A model generated the notes under the pieces. The model searched no databases and had not been told where the DNA came from. It worked only from the letters and a program-made list of their open reading frames with translations. Made by a program: the position numbers and the translations under genes. A stretch of DNA of 6,636 bases from Prevotellaceae bacterium (GTDB lineage Bacteria; Bacteroidota; Bacteroidia; Bacteroidales; Bacteroidaceae): positions 1 to 6,636 of the forward strand of contig JAJPZF010000019.1 in assembly GCA_021204545.1 (NCBI GenBank), in the 5' to 3' direction. Shown here in pieces: positions 1-6,629 of this stretch. How positions within the stretch are numbered: the first letter of the stretch is position 1; every line of letters starts with the position of its first letter.

Positions 1-2443
1 GCTTTATGCTTTGTTCAATGGGGGAGAGTATGACCCAGCTGTCCCCGTTGCAAAAGCTGGTTTCGGCCCCGTTCTGACGAACAAAATCGCTCAGATTAGT
101 GACGATGTTTTTGTCCTTCTTGTTCGTCACGGCGCAGAGAGTTCTGTGCTGGTTGCTGGCTTTCGAGAAGCGGAGGATGTTTGTGTCGACGGTTGCGTTC
201 TCGAATATCTTCACGCCCGCGAAGTCAATCAGCAGCTCAGGGTTGGTGTTCTCGGCAAAGAACCTGCGTGTCTTCTCTCCGTATCCTGCCCGCATCCACT
301 TGTTGGAAGTGATGAAGCAGAGATGTCCCCCCTTGCGCAGCAGTTGGTAGCCTCGCTCGTAGAACAGGCAGTAAATGTCCCCCTTTCTTGCAAAGGTATC
401 GTACCCAGCGTCCTGATAAAGCTGGGCGAGCTCGCCTTTGTTTTTCTGAAGCTCTATGTACGGCGGGTTGCCGATGACGATGTCGAAGCCCTTTTTCCCT
501 TCACGTGAGAAGACATCGCTAAACAGAGTATGGCAGAGGAAGAACTGATCGGTGTCGGTCGGTTCAATGTCTTTGAGCTTCTCTTCGATGTTGCCGCCCA
601 CGTTGGAGATGATGAGGTTCTTTACTGCATTTGAGATACTGTCGCGCAGCCTCTGCCTTTCTTCGTGGTCGTACTCAGCAAAGTAGCGATGTATATGCTC
701 TTGAATAAATGCCTGGTTGCAAGTGTCGTAGTCAAACACAAGTTGCTCGCTGCCGTTTTTCTCCATTATGTTTGCCATGTCATAGCCTGCAAAGCTTTCA
801 AGCAAAGAGTTGCCGCGTATAATCTTATAGTCAAGGTTCGGCAGTGTGATGGGCTGCTTCTCGTCCACTATCAGGGCGAGCCAGAAGCGCAGTCGGGCAA
901 TGTCGACGGCGCCGCGGTCAATGTCCACGCCGTAGATGTTGTTCTCGATGATGTCGCGTTTCACCTCGGCGGGGTCGGCGGCGAGCGAGGGCTTGAGGGC
1001 GCAGCGGCAGAAGAAGAGTTCTCGGAGCAAGCCCATCGGGAAGGCGCCGGACCCAATGGCGGGGTCGCATATCTTCACTTCCGTGAGCTCCCGGTCAACT
1101 GCCTCTTGCAGCCAGCGCAGCGGCGCGGGGTCGCGCGTCAGCACGAAGTCGCGGATGAGCCCGCGTTCCTCCTCCCCGCGCCCTGTCTGCAAGTAGGCTA
1201 TCAGGCTCTCGCGGCACATGTACTGCACAACTTCCTTCGGCGTGTAGTATGCCCCTTTCTCCTTGTTTTCCTCGAGGAGGTTCTCGAATATCCTCCCCAG
1301 CATCTCGGGGTCGACACCCACCTCGGCGTCGTTCGGGTCGTTCTCGTCGATGGTGAAGTTATATTGCGATAGCGTCTCGAGCAGCTCGCCGAAGAGCCGC
1401 GGCGGCAAGGGGCAGTCCTTCTGGTCCTGTTCGTCGCGCTCGAAGAGACCGCCGTTGAGGTAGGGCACCCGCACGTCAGTGAGCCCAGGGACAGTGGTGT
1501 TGAACACGTCTCCCTTGGAGCCGCGGTCGGTGTCGAGCCCGTCGGAGAAGAGCGGCTCAAGCACGTTGTCGAGGAAGTTCGCCTTCTGCTCCTCCGTGGC
1601 CTGCTGGAAGAGGTGCCGCATGAACTGGCGGTCGCCCTCGCCCCACGGCTTGCCCGCCGGCACTCCCAGCCAGCCTTTCTTCTGCAGGAAATGTAGGAAG
1701 ACGATGCGGCCCAGCAGCTTCTTCACGTAGTCGCGTATGGGTTTCTCCTCCAGGTCGTTGGCCTTGTCCTGCGTCAAGCCTGTGCGGTCGAGGCCGGTGT
1801 CGAGGAAGTTCTGCCTTATGCCGTTGGCCGGGTCTCTGATGTAATCGACGAACCGCTGGTAATGCTCCTTGTAATTGTCGAAGAACTCGTCGGAGAGGGC
1901 CTTAACGTTGAAGGCGTTCTCTATGTCGGCAATGTCCAGTGAGCCCCGCTTCTTGTAGAGCGTCAGGAAGTTCTCCGCTGCGGTGCGGCACGACTGTCCC
2001 GGGCCGAGCAGGAAGGTGTAGCGTTTGCTGTCGGTGATCTCCTCGTCCTTGCCGCCCTTATGGCAGTAGCTGAAGCGCCAGTCCCACTGTTCCTGCTGGT
2101 CATAGTGGAAGAGCATGAAGGCGCACGAGTATTTTTGCATGAGGGAGCGTATCAGTCGCTGTATGGTCACGCGGTTGCGCTCCATGACCACGCGGTCGCC
2201 TACCGTCACGTCGAAGATCTGCAGCGGCTCCACTCCCACCATTATGCTTCCCACCATCCTCACGCTGCGAATGCCCGTGTCCTTGGCCAGCCGCTGCCAT
2301 TCGGGCTGGTTGCGCAGCAGCTCCGCCCCGAAAGCGTCCTCGAAGTCTTTCCGTCCGAAGATGGGGAAGACGATGTTGTCGCGGAACGATTCCCAGCCTT
2401 GGTATGTGCTGTTGAGATAAGTTTTGAGAGTCTCCAGTTCCAT
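1..2443 (-). CDS. Eco57I/PglX-like N6-adenine DNA methyltransferase, 3' end cut by window edge
   Basis: Predicted gamma-class DNA methyltransferase that transfers a methyl group from S-adenosylmethionine to the N6 of adenine at a specific site. The frame is open over all 814 visible residues and continues past the left edge. Numbering from ATG 2443: an N-terminal domain (about 1-320); PYLNGGLFE at 327-335 and KGAYYTP ending at P402, both hallmarks of Eco57I, type ISP and BREX PglX enzymes; SAM motif I DPAIGSGAF at 460-468; IYGVDID at 503-509, where the acidic residue should bind the SAM ribose; catalytic NPPY at 659-662 (bases 458-469); and TSNKWMRAGYG at 712-722. The target-recognition region probably lies mostly beyond the window. 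I see no clear PD-(D/E)XK nuclease motif in the N-terminal part, so cutting may be done by the upstream PLD-helicase. An in-frame ATG at 2464 would add seven residues (MKHRQNA). Neither start has a Shine-Dalgarno sequence; 2443 was chosen because MELETLKTYL looks like a natural beginning. Transcribed with the helicase 46 bp upstream. Methyltransferase identity is firm; subtype and site are unknown. Confidence 0.93.
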   Translation of the reverse strand, partial: MELETLKTYLNSTYQGWESFRDNIVFPIFGRKDFEDAFGAELLRNQPEWQRLAKDTGIRSVRMVGSIMVGVEPLQIFDVTVGDRVVMERNRVTIQRLIRSLMQKYSCAFMLFHYDQQEQWDWRFSYCHKGGKDEEITDSKRYTFLLGPGQSCRTAAENFLTLYKKRGSLDIADIENAFNVKALSDEFFDNYKEHYQRFVDYIRDPANGIRQNFLDTGLDRTGLTQDKANDLEEKPIRDYVKKLLGRIVFLHFLQKKGWLGVPAGKPWGEGDRQFMRHLFQQATEEQKANFLDNVLEPLFSDGLDTDRGSKGDVFNTTVPGLTDVRVPYLNGGLFERDEQDQKDCPLPPRLFGELLETLSQYNFTIDENDPNDAEVGVDPEMLGRIFENLLEENKEKGAYYTPKEVVQYMCRESLIAYLQTGRGEEERGLIRDFVLTRDPAPLRWLQEAVDRELTEVKICDPAIGSGAFPMGLLRELFFCRCALKPSLAADPAEVKRDIIENNIYGVDIDRGAVDIARLRFWLALIVDEKQPITLPNLDYKIIRGNSLLESFAGYDMANIMEKNGSEQLVFDYDTCNQAFIQEHIHRYFAEYDHEERQRLRDSISNAVKNLIISNVGGNIEEKLKDIEPTDTDQFFLCHTLFSDVFSREGKKGFDIVIGNPPYIELQKNKGELAQLYQDAGYDTFARKGDIYCLFYERGYQLLRKGGHLCFITSNKWMRAGYGEKTRRFFAENTNPELLIDFAGVKIFENATVDTNILRFSKASNQHRTLCAVTNKKDKNIVTNLSDFVRQNGAETSFCNGDSWVILSPIEQSIK

Positions 2444-2489
2444 AGCGTTTTGTCGGTGTTTCATATATATAAGGTATAATGTCAGTGTC
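2444..2489 (-). other. Short AT-rich junction between helicase and methyltransferase genes
   Basis: The 46-bp gap follows the TGA of the helicase. It contains an AT-rich stretch (about 2462-2480, TATATATAT and TTATA) in otherwise GC-rich DNA, with no terminator hairpin. This supports co-transcription. There is no purine-rich Shine-Dalgarno sequence before either candidate methyltransferase ATG (2443 or 2464), as is common in Bacteroidota, where an unstructured A/T-rich leader helps initiation. No TAnnTTTG box was found in it, so a separate internal promoter is not supported. Confidence 0.6.
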
Positions 2490-5400
2490 TCACTTCAGCG
2501 TGGCCAGCAGCACGGCGGCCTCTCCCTGCCTCTGCTCCACGTTGCGCACCAGTTGCGCTATCCCGCGCCGCAGTATGTCGTCTGTCACCTCGTTGGTAAG
2601 GGTCTCGAGCTGCCCTTGCTGCTTCTTCTCGTCCAGAGCTTTGCCGATGGCTATCATCTTGTTGATGAGGTCGCGGTTGCCCCGCCTGACGATGCGGCTT
2701 GCGCTCCTGAGCAGTTGCTTGGACTCTTGCGACAGTCCCTCGCATTCGAAGAGTTTCACGATCACATTCAACGCCTGCGTCAGCCTGTCGCCCGCGCGGG
2801 CTTTGTTGACGCGCACGAAGTACTGGTTGTACTCCGTCAGCGCCCGTTCGCGCAGCGTCTGCCAGCCGTCGGGCAGCGGCAGCCTTGGTGTGTCCTCGGG
2901 GGTCTTTAGCCTCTCCATCAGCTCAGGCATGGAGATGAAGGCCGGCTCGTTGTCCGCGTCGCCCAGGCATATTGCCAGGCGCGCGGAGCGTTCGGCTTTC
3001 ACGAGGAAGTAGCCGTTGCCCGCCTGCGCCTGCGCCATTTCCCATCCCTCCTGGGCCTGCTCTATCAGGGCGTAACGCTCGGGGTGCGCGGCCTTATAGT
3101 CCTTTAGCTCCTGCACGTACTTCTGCATGGGCGACTCCTCCCCCTCCACGGCCTTCTGGAGGTCGTAATGCACGAGGCTCTCCTCCTCTGAGAAGATCTT
3201 GCTGTCCTCGCCGAAAAGCGTGTGGAACGACTGAAGCTTCGTCTGGGCCCTGCGCACCAGCTGTATCTCGTGGTCGCCTTGTGCGCTGGGCATGAAGTTG
3301 TAGACGTAGACGCGTGGCTCTTTCGAGCCGATGCGGTTCACCCTGCCGATGCGCTGCATGAGGCGTGTTGAGTTCCAGGGCGTGTCGTAGTTGAGGATGA
3401 CGTTCGCGCGGTGAAGGTTCACCCCCTCGGCCAGCACCTCGGTGGTGATGAGCACGTCGTAGTCGTCGCGCTGCTCGCCTGTGTAGTTGGCGTCGAAGTT
3501 CTGCTCTATGGTGTGCTCCAGCGTGTCGCGCTTGTCGGCCGTCACGACGAGAGCCTTGTGCCCTTTTTTCTCGACGGCCCTGGCGAGCGTTTGCACGGTG
3601 TCGATGGCCTCTGAGAAGATGACGAGCTTCCCCGACGTGTTGGTCTCCGGGTTGAAGAGGATGGGGTTGAGGCTCTCTTTGAATGTGTCGAACTTAGGGT
3701 CTTCGGAGTTGCGCGCCCAGCGGTCGCAGAGGTCTGAGATGATTTGCCGGTCGCTCTTGAGCAGCTGCAAGTACTCGGGTCGGAAGGCTGCCCGTGTGTA
3801 TTCGGCATTCTGGCCGCGCTCGTTCTTATGCGTTTCGTTGAGCCTGCGGATCTTGGCTCGCAGGTCCTCCACACAGTCGTCGAAGGAGACCGCCTTCCCT
3901 TTCTTCCTGCTCTTGGCCTCGGTGTCGAGCTCGGCGTTCACGTCAATCTTCGGGCAGATGAATATTGTGTCGTTGTCCCACATGCGTATCATGTTCTCCG
4001 TGTAGCGGCGCAGGTTGAGCAGCGAGGTTCTGAAGGCGGTGAAGCTGCTCTCCAGTCGCTTCACCAGCATGATCTGCATGATTCGGGCGAGCTGCATTGT
4101 GACGTCGCGCACACCGCGGTTGCCGCGGCCCGTGTGCTTGCGTTCGTTGGCGGGGTCGGCGAAGAACTCGATGGCGCGGTAGCGGTAGTATTTCAGGCAA
4201 CCGCCCGTTTGCTGCCCCTCCTCCTCCGTCGTGGCGATGGCGGACATGGTGTCGTAGAAGAGGCGAGCGAGCTCTTGGTCCATGTCGTACTTCAGGTTGT
4301 TCGGGCCCACGATGTCGGGGAAGACGAGCCCCTGCTCCTGCATGTCGCGCCGGTAGTAGCGGCGTACGTCGGTGCGTGTGCGGCGTTCGAGTATGTCGTT
4401 CAGCACGCACTCGCGCAGCTCCGTCGATATGCCCTCCAGCCTCTGCCTGCGTTCCTGCCCGGTCAGCCCGCATTTGAGGCTGATTATCTCGTTGTAGGCC
4501 CGGTTGATGTCGGAGAAGAAGCTTTCGAGGTTGCCTCCCTTAGCCTTCTTGAGTGTGCTTTCGAGGTGGTCGCGCTCGAAGAGGTAGATCTGGTTCTTCA
4601 GGTCGTTGGGCCTGTTGTTCTGCGGCGTTGCGGAGAGCAGGCCGACGTACGGGGTGACGCCCGTCTCGCAGCTTATCTTCTCTATCAGCTCGTCGAGGGC
4701 GCGGTACATGGCTGTGTTGCTGTTGCGGAAGCGGTGGCTCTCGTCGATGATGATGAGCCCGTAGTTCTTCTGCTGTAGCTCGGTGGCGAACTCTCCCGTG
4801 TCGCGTTCCTCGAGGTCGTCGCCCTCGTCGTCGGGGCCGAGCAGCAGGCTGATTCTGCCCGTCGTGATGTAGTCGATGTGCGGGGCGATCTTCTGCCCGT
4901 CCTTCTCGTCGAACTGTTCCACGGTCTTCCGCCAGCCTTGCTGTATGGCGGGGGGAGTGATGATGAGCGCCTGCGGCTCGCGGCCGTCCTCGTCGGGGAC
5001 AGTGAGGAAGCGCTTGATGACGAGCGTGCCGACGATGGTCTTGCCAAGTCCCACCACGTCGCCGAGTATGAAGCCTCCGTGCTCGCGCATGATGCTGAGG
5101 CACCGCTTCACGGCTTCTATCTGGTAGTCGAGCTTGCTGACGCCCTCGGGCAGGTAGCTTTCTATCTGGCGCGCGAGCGGCTGGTCGACGATGTCGCCGA
5201 ACTGTGTCTGAAGGAGCTTGACATAAAGCTCGTGGGGCGTGAAAGGCTGCGGCGCGTCCTTCAGCTTGATTACTTTCCTGGTGATGGGAGCAGGCCGGAG
5301 CACTTGCTCAAGGAAGGTCTCGTTCCACGGCTCTGCCGTCTCCCACCTCTCGTTGAACCAGACGAGGTGCGACTTGCGGTTGCCCACGGGCTGCGGGGCA

Positions 5401-5954
5401 AGCACCAGCATGTTGTCGGTCTCAAGGTAGCTCAGCTCCGCGTTGCCCACGAGCCCCTTCCCGGTAAAGTTGGAGCTGCCCACGATGCCGTAGCCCACGT
5501 TGCCGCCGTCAGCCTCGAAGATGTAGCACTTAGAGTGGAGGAACTGCGTCTCGTCGCTTTCGTTCTTGCGGAAGACGCGTATCTGTATCTTCGAGTCTGC
5601 GTTGGCGGAGCAGTGGTCGAGCAGGAGCGAGACGGCGGCCTGATACTCGTCTTTGGCCTCGAGCTCGCTGAGGTCGGTGCGGATGAAGTCGAGAGGGTAG
5701 GAGGCGCCCTTGTATTTCGGCTGCTTGAGCTGCGAGGCGTAGATGTAAGGGTCTTTGCCTATGAGCAGGAGCAGGCGTGTGCCTTCGCGGCTGAGGAACT
5801 GCCCGAGCTCTTGGGCGACGAGCGCCAGGCCCGGTATGTCCCAGTATCCCGTGGCTATCCTCACGGTTGTGAGGCCCGGCGCGGCAAGGCATTCCTTGAG
5901 CTTGTTCACCATCAGCAGGGCGTCGCATGAGTTGTCTATCAGCGTGTTGTTCAT
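2490..5954 (-). CDS. PLD nuclease-SNF2/RapA-like helicase fusion protein
   Basis: Predicted ATP-driven DNA translocase with a built-in nuclease, 1154 residues from ATG 5954. Numbering from that Met: an N-terminal PLD domain (about 1-215) with HSK at 140-142, Glu147 in place of the usual HKD aspartate, and GSSNFTGKGL from 159. One HxK set per chain implies a dimeric active site, as is known for PLD nucleases. The motor follows: LDYQ near 275-278 (Q-motif-like), Walker A DVVGLGKT (299-306), motif Ia ALIITPP (329-335), Walker B DESH (404-407), SATPQNN (441-447), then about 330 residues before KLVIFSEAIDT (776-786), DVLITTEVLAEGVNL (833-847) and QRIGRVNRIG (867-876). All catalytic motifs are intact. 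The C-terminal 270 residues are charged and mostly helical by appearance. An upstream TTG at 5999 would extend the frame by 15 residues but would overlap the likely promoter -7 box, so ATG 5954 is preferred. First gene of a two-gene (or longer) operon with the adenine methyltransferase, suggesting the restriction arm of a defence system. DISARM DrmD or a BREX helicase are related alternatives, but neither typically carries this N-terminal PLD fusion. Confidence 0.93.
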   Translation of the reverse strand: MNNTLIDNSCDALLMVNKLKECLAAPGLTTVRIATGYWDIPGLALVAQELGQFLSREGTRLLLLIGKDPYIYASQLKQPKYKGASYPLDFIRTDLSELEAKDEYQAAVSLLLDHCSANADSKIQIRVFRKNESDETQFLHSKCYIFEADGGNVGYGIVGSSNFTGKGLVGNAELSYLETDNMLVLAPQPVGNRKSHLVWFNERWETAEPWNETFLEQVLRPAPITRKVIKLKDAPQPFTPHELYVKLLQTQFGDIVDQPLARQIESYLPEGVSKLDYQIEAVKRCLSIMREHGGFILGDVVGLGKTIVGTLVIKRFLTVPDEDGREPQALIITPPAIQQGWRKTVEQFDEKDGQKIAPHIDYITTGRISLLLGPDDEGDDLEERDTGEFATELQQKNYGLIIIDESHRFRNSNTAMYRALDELIEKISCETGVTPYVGLLSATPQNNRPNDLKNQIYLFERDHLESTLKKAKGGNLESFFSDINRAYNEIISLKCGLTGQERRQRLEGISTELRECVLNDILERRTRTDVRRYYRRDMQEQGLVFPDIVGPNNLKYDMDQELARLFYDTMSAIATTEEEGQQTGGCLKYYRYRAIEFFADPANERKHTGRGNRGVRDVTMQLARIMQIMLVKRLESSFTAFRTSLLNLRRYTENMIRMWDNDTIFICPKIDVNAELDTEAKSRKKGKAVSFDDCVEDLRAKIRRLNETHKNERGQNAEYTRAAFRPEYLQLLKSDRQIISDLCDRWARNSEDPKFDTFKESLNPILFNPETNTSGKLVIFSEAIDTVQTLARAVEKKGHKALVVTADKRDTLEHTIEQNFDANYTGEQRDDYDVLITTEVLAEGVNLHRANVILNYDTPWNSTRLMQRIGRVNRIGSKEPRVYVYNFMPSAQGDHEIQLVRRAQTKLQSFHTLFGEDSKIFSEEESLVHYDLQKAVEGEESPMQKYVQELKDYKAAHPERYALIEQAQEGWEMAQAQAGNGYFLVKAERSARLAICLGDADNEPAFISMPELMERLKTPEDTPRLPLPDGWQTLRERALTEYNQYFVRVNKARAGDRLTQALNVIVKLFECEGLSQESKQLLRSASRIVRRGNRDLINKMIAIGKALDEKKQQGQLETLTNEVTDDILRRGIAQLVRNVEQRQGEAAVLLATLK

Positions 5955-5976
5955 TGCGGGGTCGGTAAGGTCTGTG

Positions 5977-5984
5977 CAAAAATA
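5977..5984 (-). promoter_or_regulatory. Bacteroidota-type -7 promoter box upstream of the helicase operon
   Basis: On the minus strand this reads TATTTTTG, an exact fit to the TAnnTTTG -7 element recognised by the Bacteroidota primary sigma factor. It would put the transcript start near 5970, leaving a leader of roughly 17 nt before ATG 5954. No TTG-type -33 element sits at the expected 19-21 bp spacing; the nearest TTG (5999-5997) is only 12 bp away. The box is one of very few AT-rich patches in the upstream region, which adds weight. It is a motif match only. Confidence 0.5.
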
Positions 5985-6034
5985 AGCAATTCTTCCCAAC
6001 CGCCGGCGATATGGCAGCGAAATGTGGCAGCGGG

Positions 6035-6049
6035 GCCGTCGAGGCGCGT
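6035..6049 (+). repeat. Dispersed direct repeat, copy 1
   Basis: GCCGTCGAGGCGCGT matches 14 of 15 bases with GCCATCGAGGCGCGT at 6365-6379, about 330 bp away in the same orientation. This suggests that the region contains related repeat modules. Confidence 0.55.
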
Positions 6050-6167
6050 TTGTCTTGAACGCTCCCCGAAGGGGGTTGGCTCGTTGCCGCGCCGCCCAAT
6101 CGCCGCGAACGTCCCGCCCGACAGCCGCGGATAGCCCCGACGTGGCTGCATACGCGTAGCCGGGGCC

Positions 6168-6186
6168 GGAAGAGCGGAGTTCTTCC
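6168..6186. repeat. Inverted repeat GGAAGA / TCTTCC
   Basis: Arms of 6 bp (6168-6173 and 6181-6186) around a 7-base loop. Just upstream lies the 8-bp palindrome TACGCGTA (6151-6158), flanked by GGCT and AGCC. Part of the same hairpin-rich stretch; no T-tract follows. Confidence 0.45.
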
Positions 6187-6191
6187 CGACA

Positions 6192-6227
6192 GGTGTGGTC
6201 GCTTGCGTTAGCAAGCGTGGCGACACC
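6192..6227. repeat. Strong two-part stem-loop
   Basis: Perfect inner stem CGCTTGC (6200-6206) with GCAAGCG (6211-6217) around loop GTTA. After an unpaired internal segment, an outer 5-bp stem GGTGT (6192-6196) pairs with ACACC (6223-6227). There is no T-tract on either side, so it is not a typical intrinsic terminator. It is more likely a REP-type hairpin or a structured RNA element. Confidence 0.7.
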
Positions 6228-6354
6228 CCCGGATGAAGGTGCGCGTCACATGTTTGTGCCGAAGGTACAACCCGTCCGCCGCGTTCTTATTGCCCGTCGT
6301 TCGGTTGCCGGAATGCTCGCGACGGCTGCCCGCGGGCTGGCGGCACGAAGGCGT

Positions 6355-6369
6355 ATGGCCGACGGCCAT
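6355..6369. repeat. Short perfect hairpin ATGGCC-gac-GGCCAT
   Basis: A 6-bp perfect stem with a 3-base loop. It overlaps the second copy of the 15-bp dispersed repeat that starts at 6365. Short on its own; reported because it is one of a cluster. Confidence 0.5.
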
Positions 6370-6379
6370 CGAGGCGCGT
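6365..6379 (+). repeat. Dispersed direct repeat, copy 2
   Basis: Second copy of the 15-bp repeat at 6035-6049, differing by one base (A for G at its fourth position). The base change makes the GGCCAT arm of the hairpin at 6355-6369. Confidence 0.55.
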
Positions 6380-6400
6380 GCCGATAGCAACGTCGCGTGA

Positions 6401-6426
6401 GGCCGGCGGCTCATAGAGCCTCGGCC
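6401..6426. repeat. Stem-loop, 10 base pairs with small internal loop
   Basis: GGCCG (6401-6405) pairs with CGGCC (6422-6426), and GGCTC (6408-6412) pairs with GAGCC (6416-6420) around loop ATA. The internal loop is GC opposite T. It has no T-tract. It is directly followed by, and slightly overlaps, the next inverted repeat, giving a hairpin cluster. Confidence 0.65.
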
Positions 6427-6470
6427 CGACTCCTCGCTGCGAGCGGCCCCGACGCACGCTGCGAGTCGGG
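6425..6470. repeat. Inverted repeat enclosing a 9-bp direct repeat
   Basis: CCCGACT (6425-6431) and AGTCGGG (6464-6470) are perfect 7-bp arms 32 bp apart. Inside, CGCTGCGAG occurs twice as a direct repeat (6435-6443 and 6457-6465); the second copy runs into the right arm. CTCGC-T-GCGAG can also form a short local hairpin at 6433-6443. The arrangement suggests duplication within a hairpin element. Confidence 0.6.
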
Positions 6471-6492
6471 CGACGCCACACGTGGTATCGCA

Positions 6493-6555
6493 CGATGCCT
6501 CCGTAGGCGTCGCCCGATGCCTCCGTAGGCGTCGCCCGATGCCTGCGGAGGCGTC
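6493..6555. repeat. Tandem array of a 22-bp palindromic unit, 2.9 copies
   Basis: Two identical 22-bp units (6493-6514 and 6515-6536) are followed by a third, shorter copy (6537-6555, 19 bp) that differs at two bases in the centre. Each unit folds on itself: GATGCCT pairs with AGGCGTC around a 4-base loop (CCGT, or GCGG in copy 3), with one G-T wobble. The differences in copy 3 fall in the loop, so the stem is kept. There are no spacers between units, so this is not a CRISPR array. A more diverged relative of the stem may lie just upstream at about 6470-6490 (CCAC...GTGG core). Confidence 0.85.
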
Positions 6556-6587
6556 AAAGCACTCCTCAAAACGACTTGAAAGTGGCC

Positions 6588-6629
6588 TTTTTGCCGTCAT
6601 CCCGGCCAAAAACGGAGGCTTCCCGGCCA
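6588..6629. repeat. Hairpin plus 9-bp direct repeat near right edge
   Basis: TTTTTGCCG (6588-6596) pairs with CGG-C-CAAAAA (6603-6612) around loop TCATCC with one bulged C. TCCCGGCCA is repeated directly at 6600-6608 and 6621-6629. The T-run precedes and the A-run follows the GC core on both strands, the opposite order to an intrinsic terminator, so termination is not claimed. Confidence 0.45.

Noticed and set aside
2462..2482. Internal promoter for the methyltransferase in the AT-rich gap
   Set aside because: No TAnnTTTG box or suitable -33 element; the AT-richness is more simply explained as a translation-initiation leader.
3744..4778. Long plus-strand open frames antisense to the helicase (also 4878-5930) and to the methylase (11-508, 665-1372)
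   Set aside because: They are codon-aligned or frame shadows of strongly supported minus-strand genes in GC-rich DNA and show no motifs of their own.
5951..6226. 91-residue minus-strand open frame overlapping the helicase start region
   Set aside because: Covers the likely promoter and the hairpin region, is out of frame with the helicase, and has no recognisable family features.
6493..6555. CRISPR array
   Set aside because: Repeat units abut with no spacers, only three copies, and no cas genes are visible.
6588..6612. Intrinsic terminator
   Set aside because: On both strands the T-run comes before the stem and the A-run after it, so no U-tract follows the hairpin.
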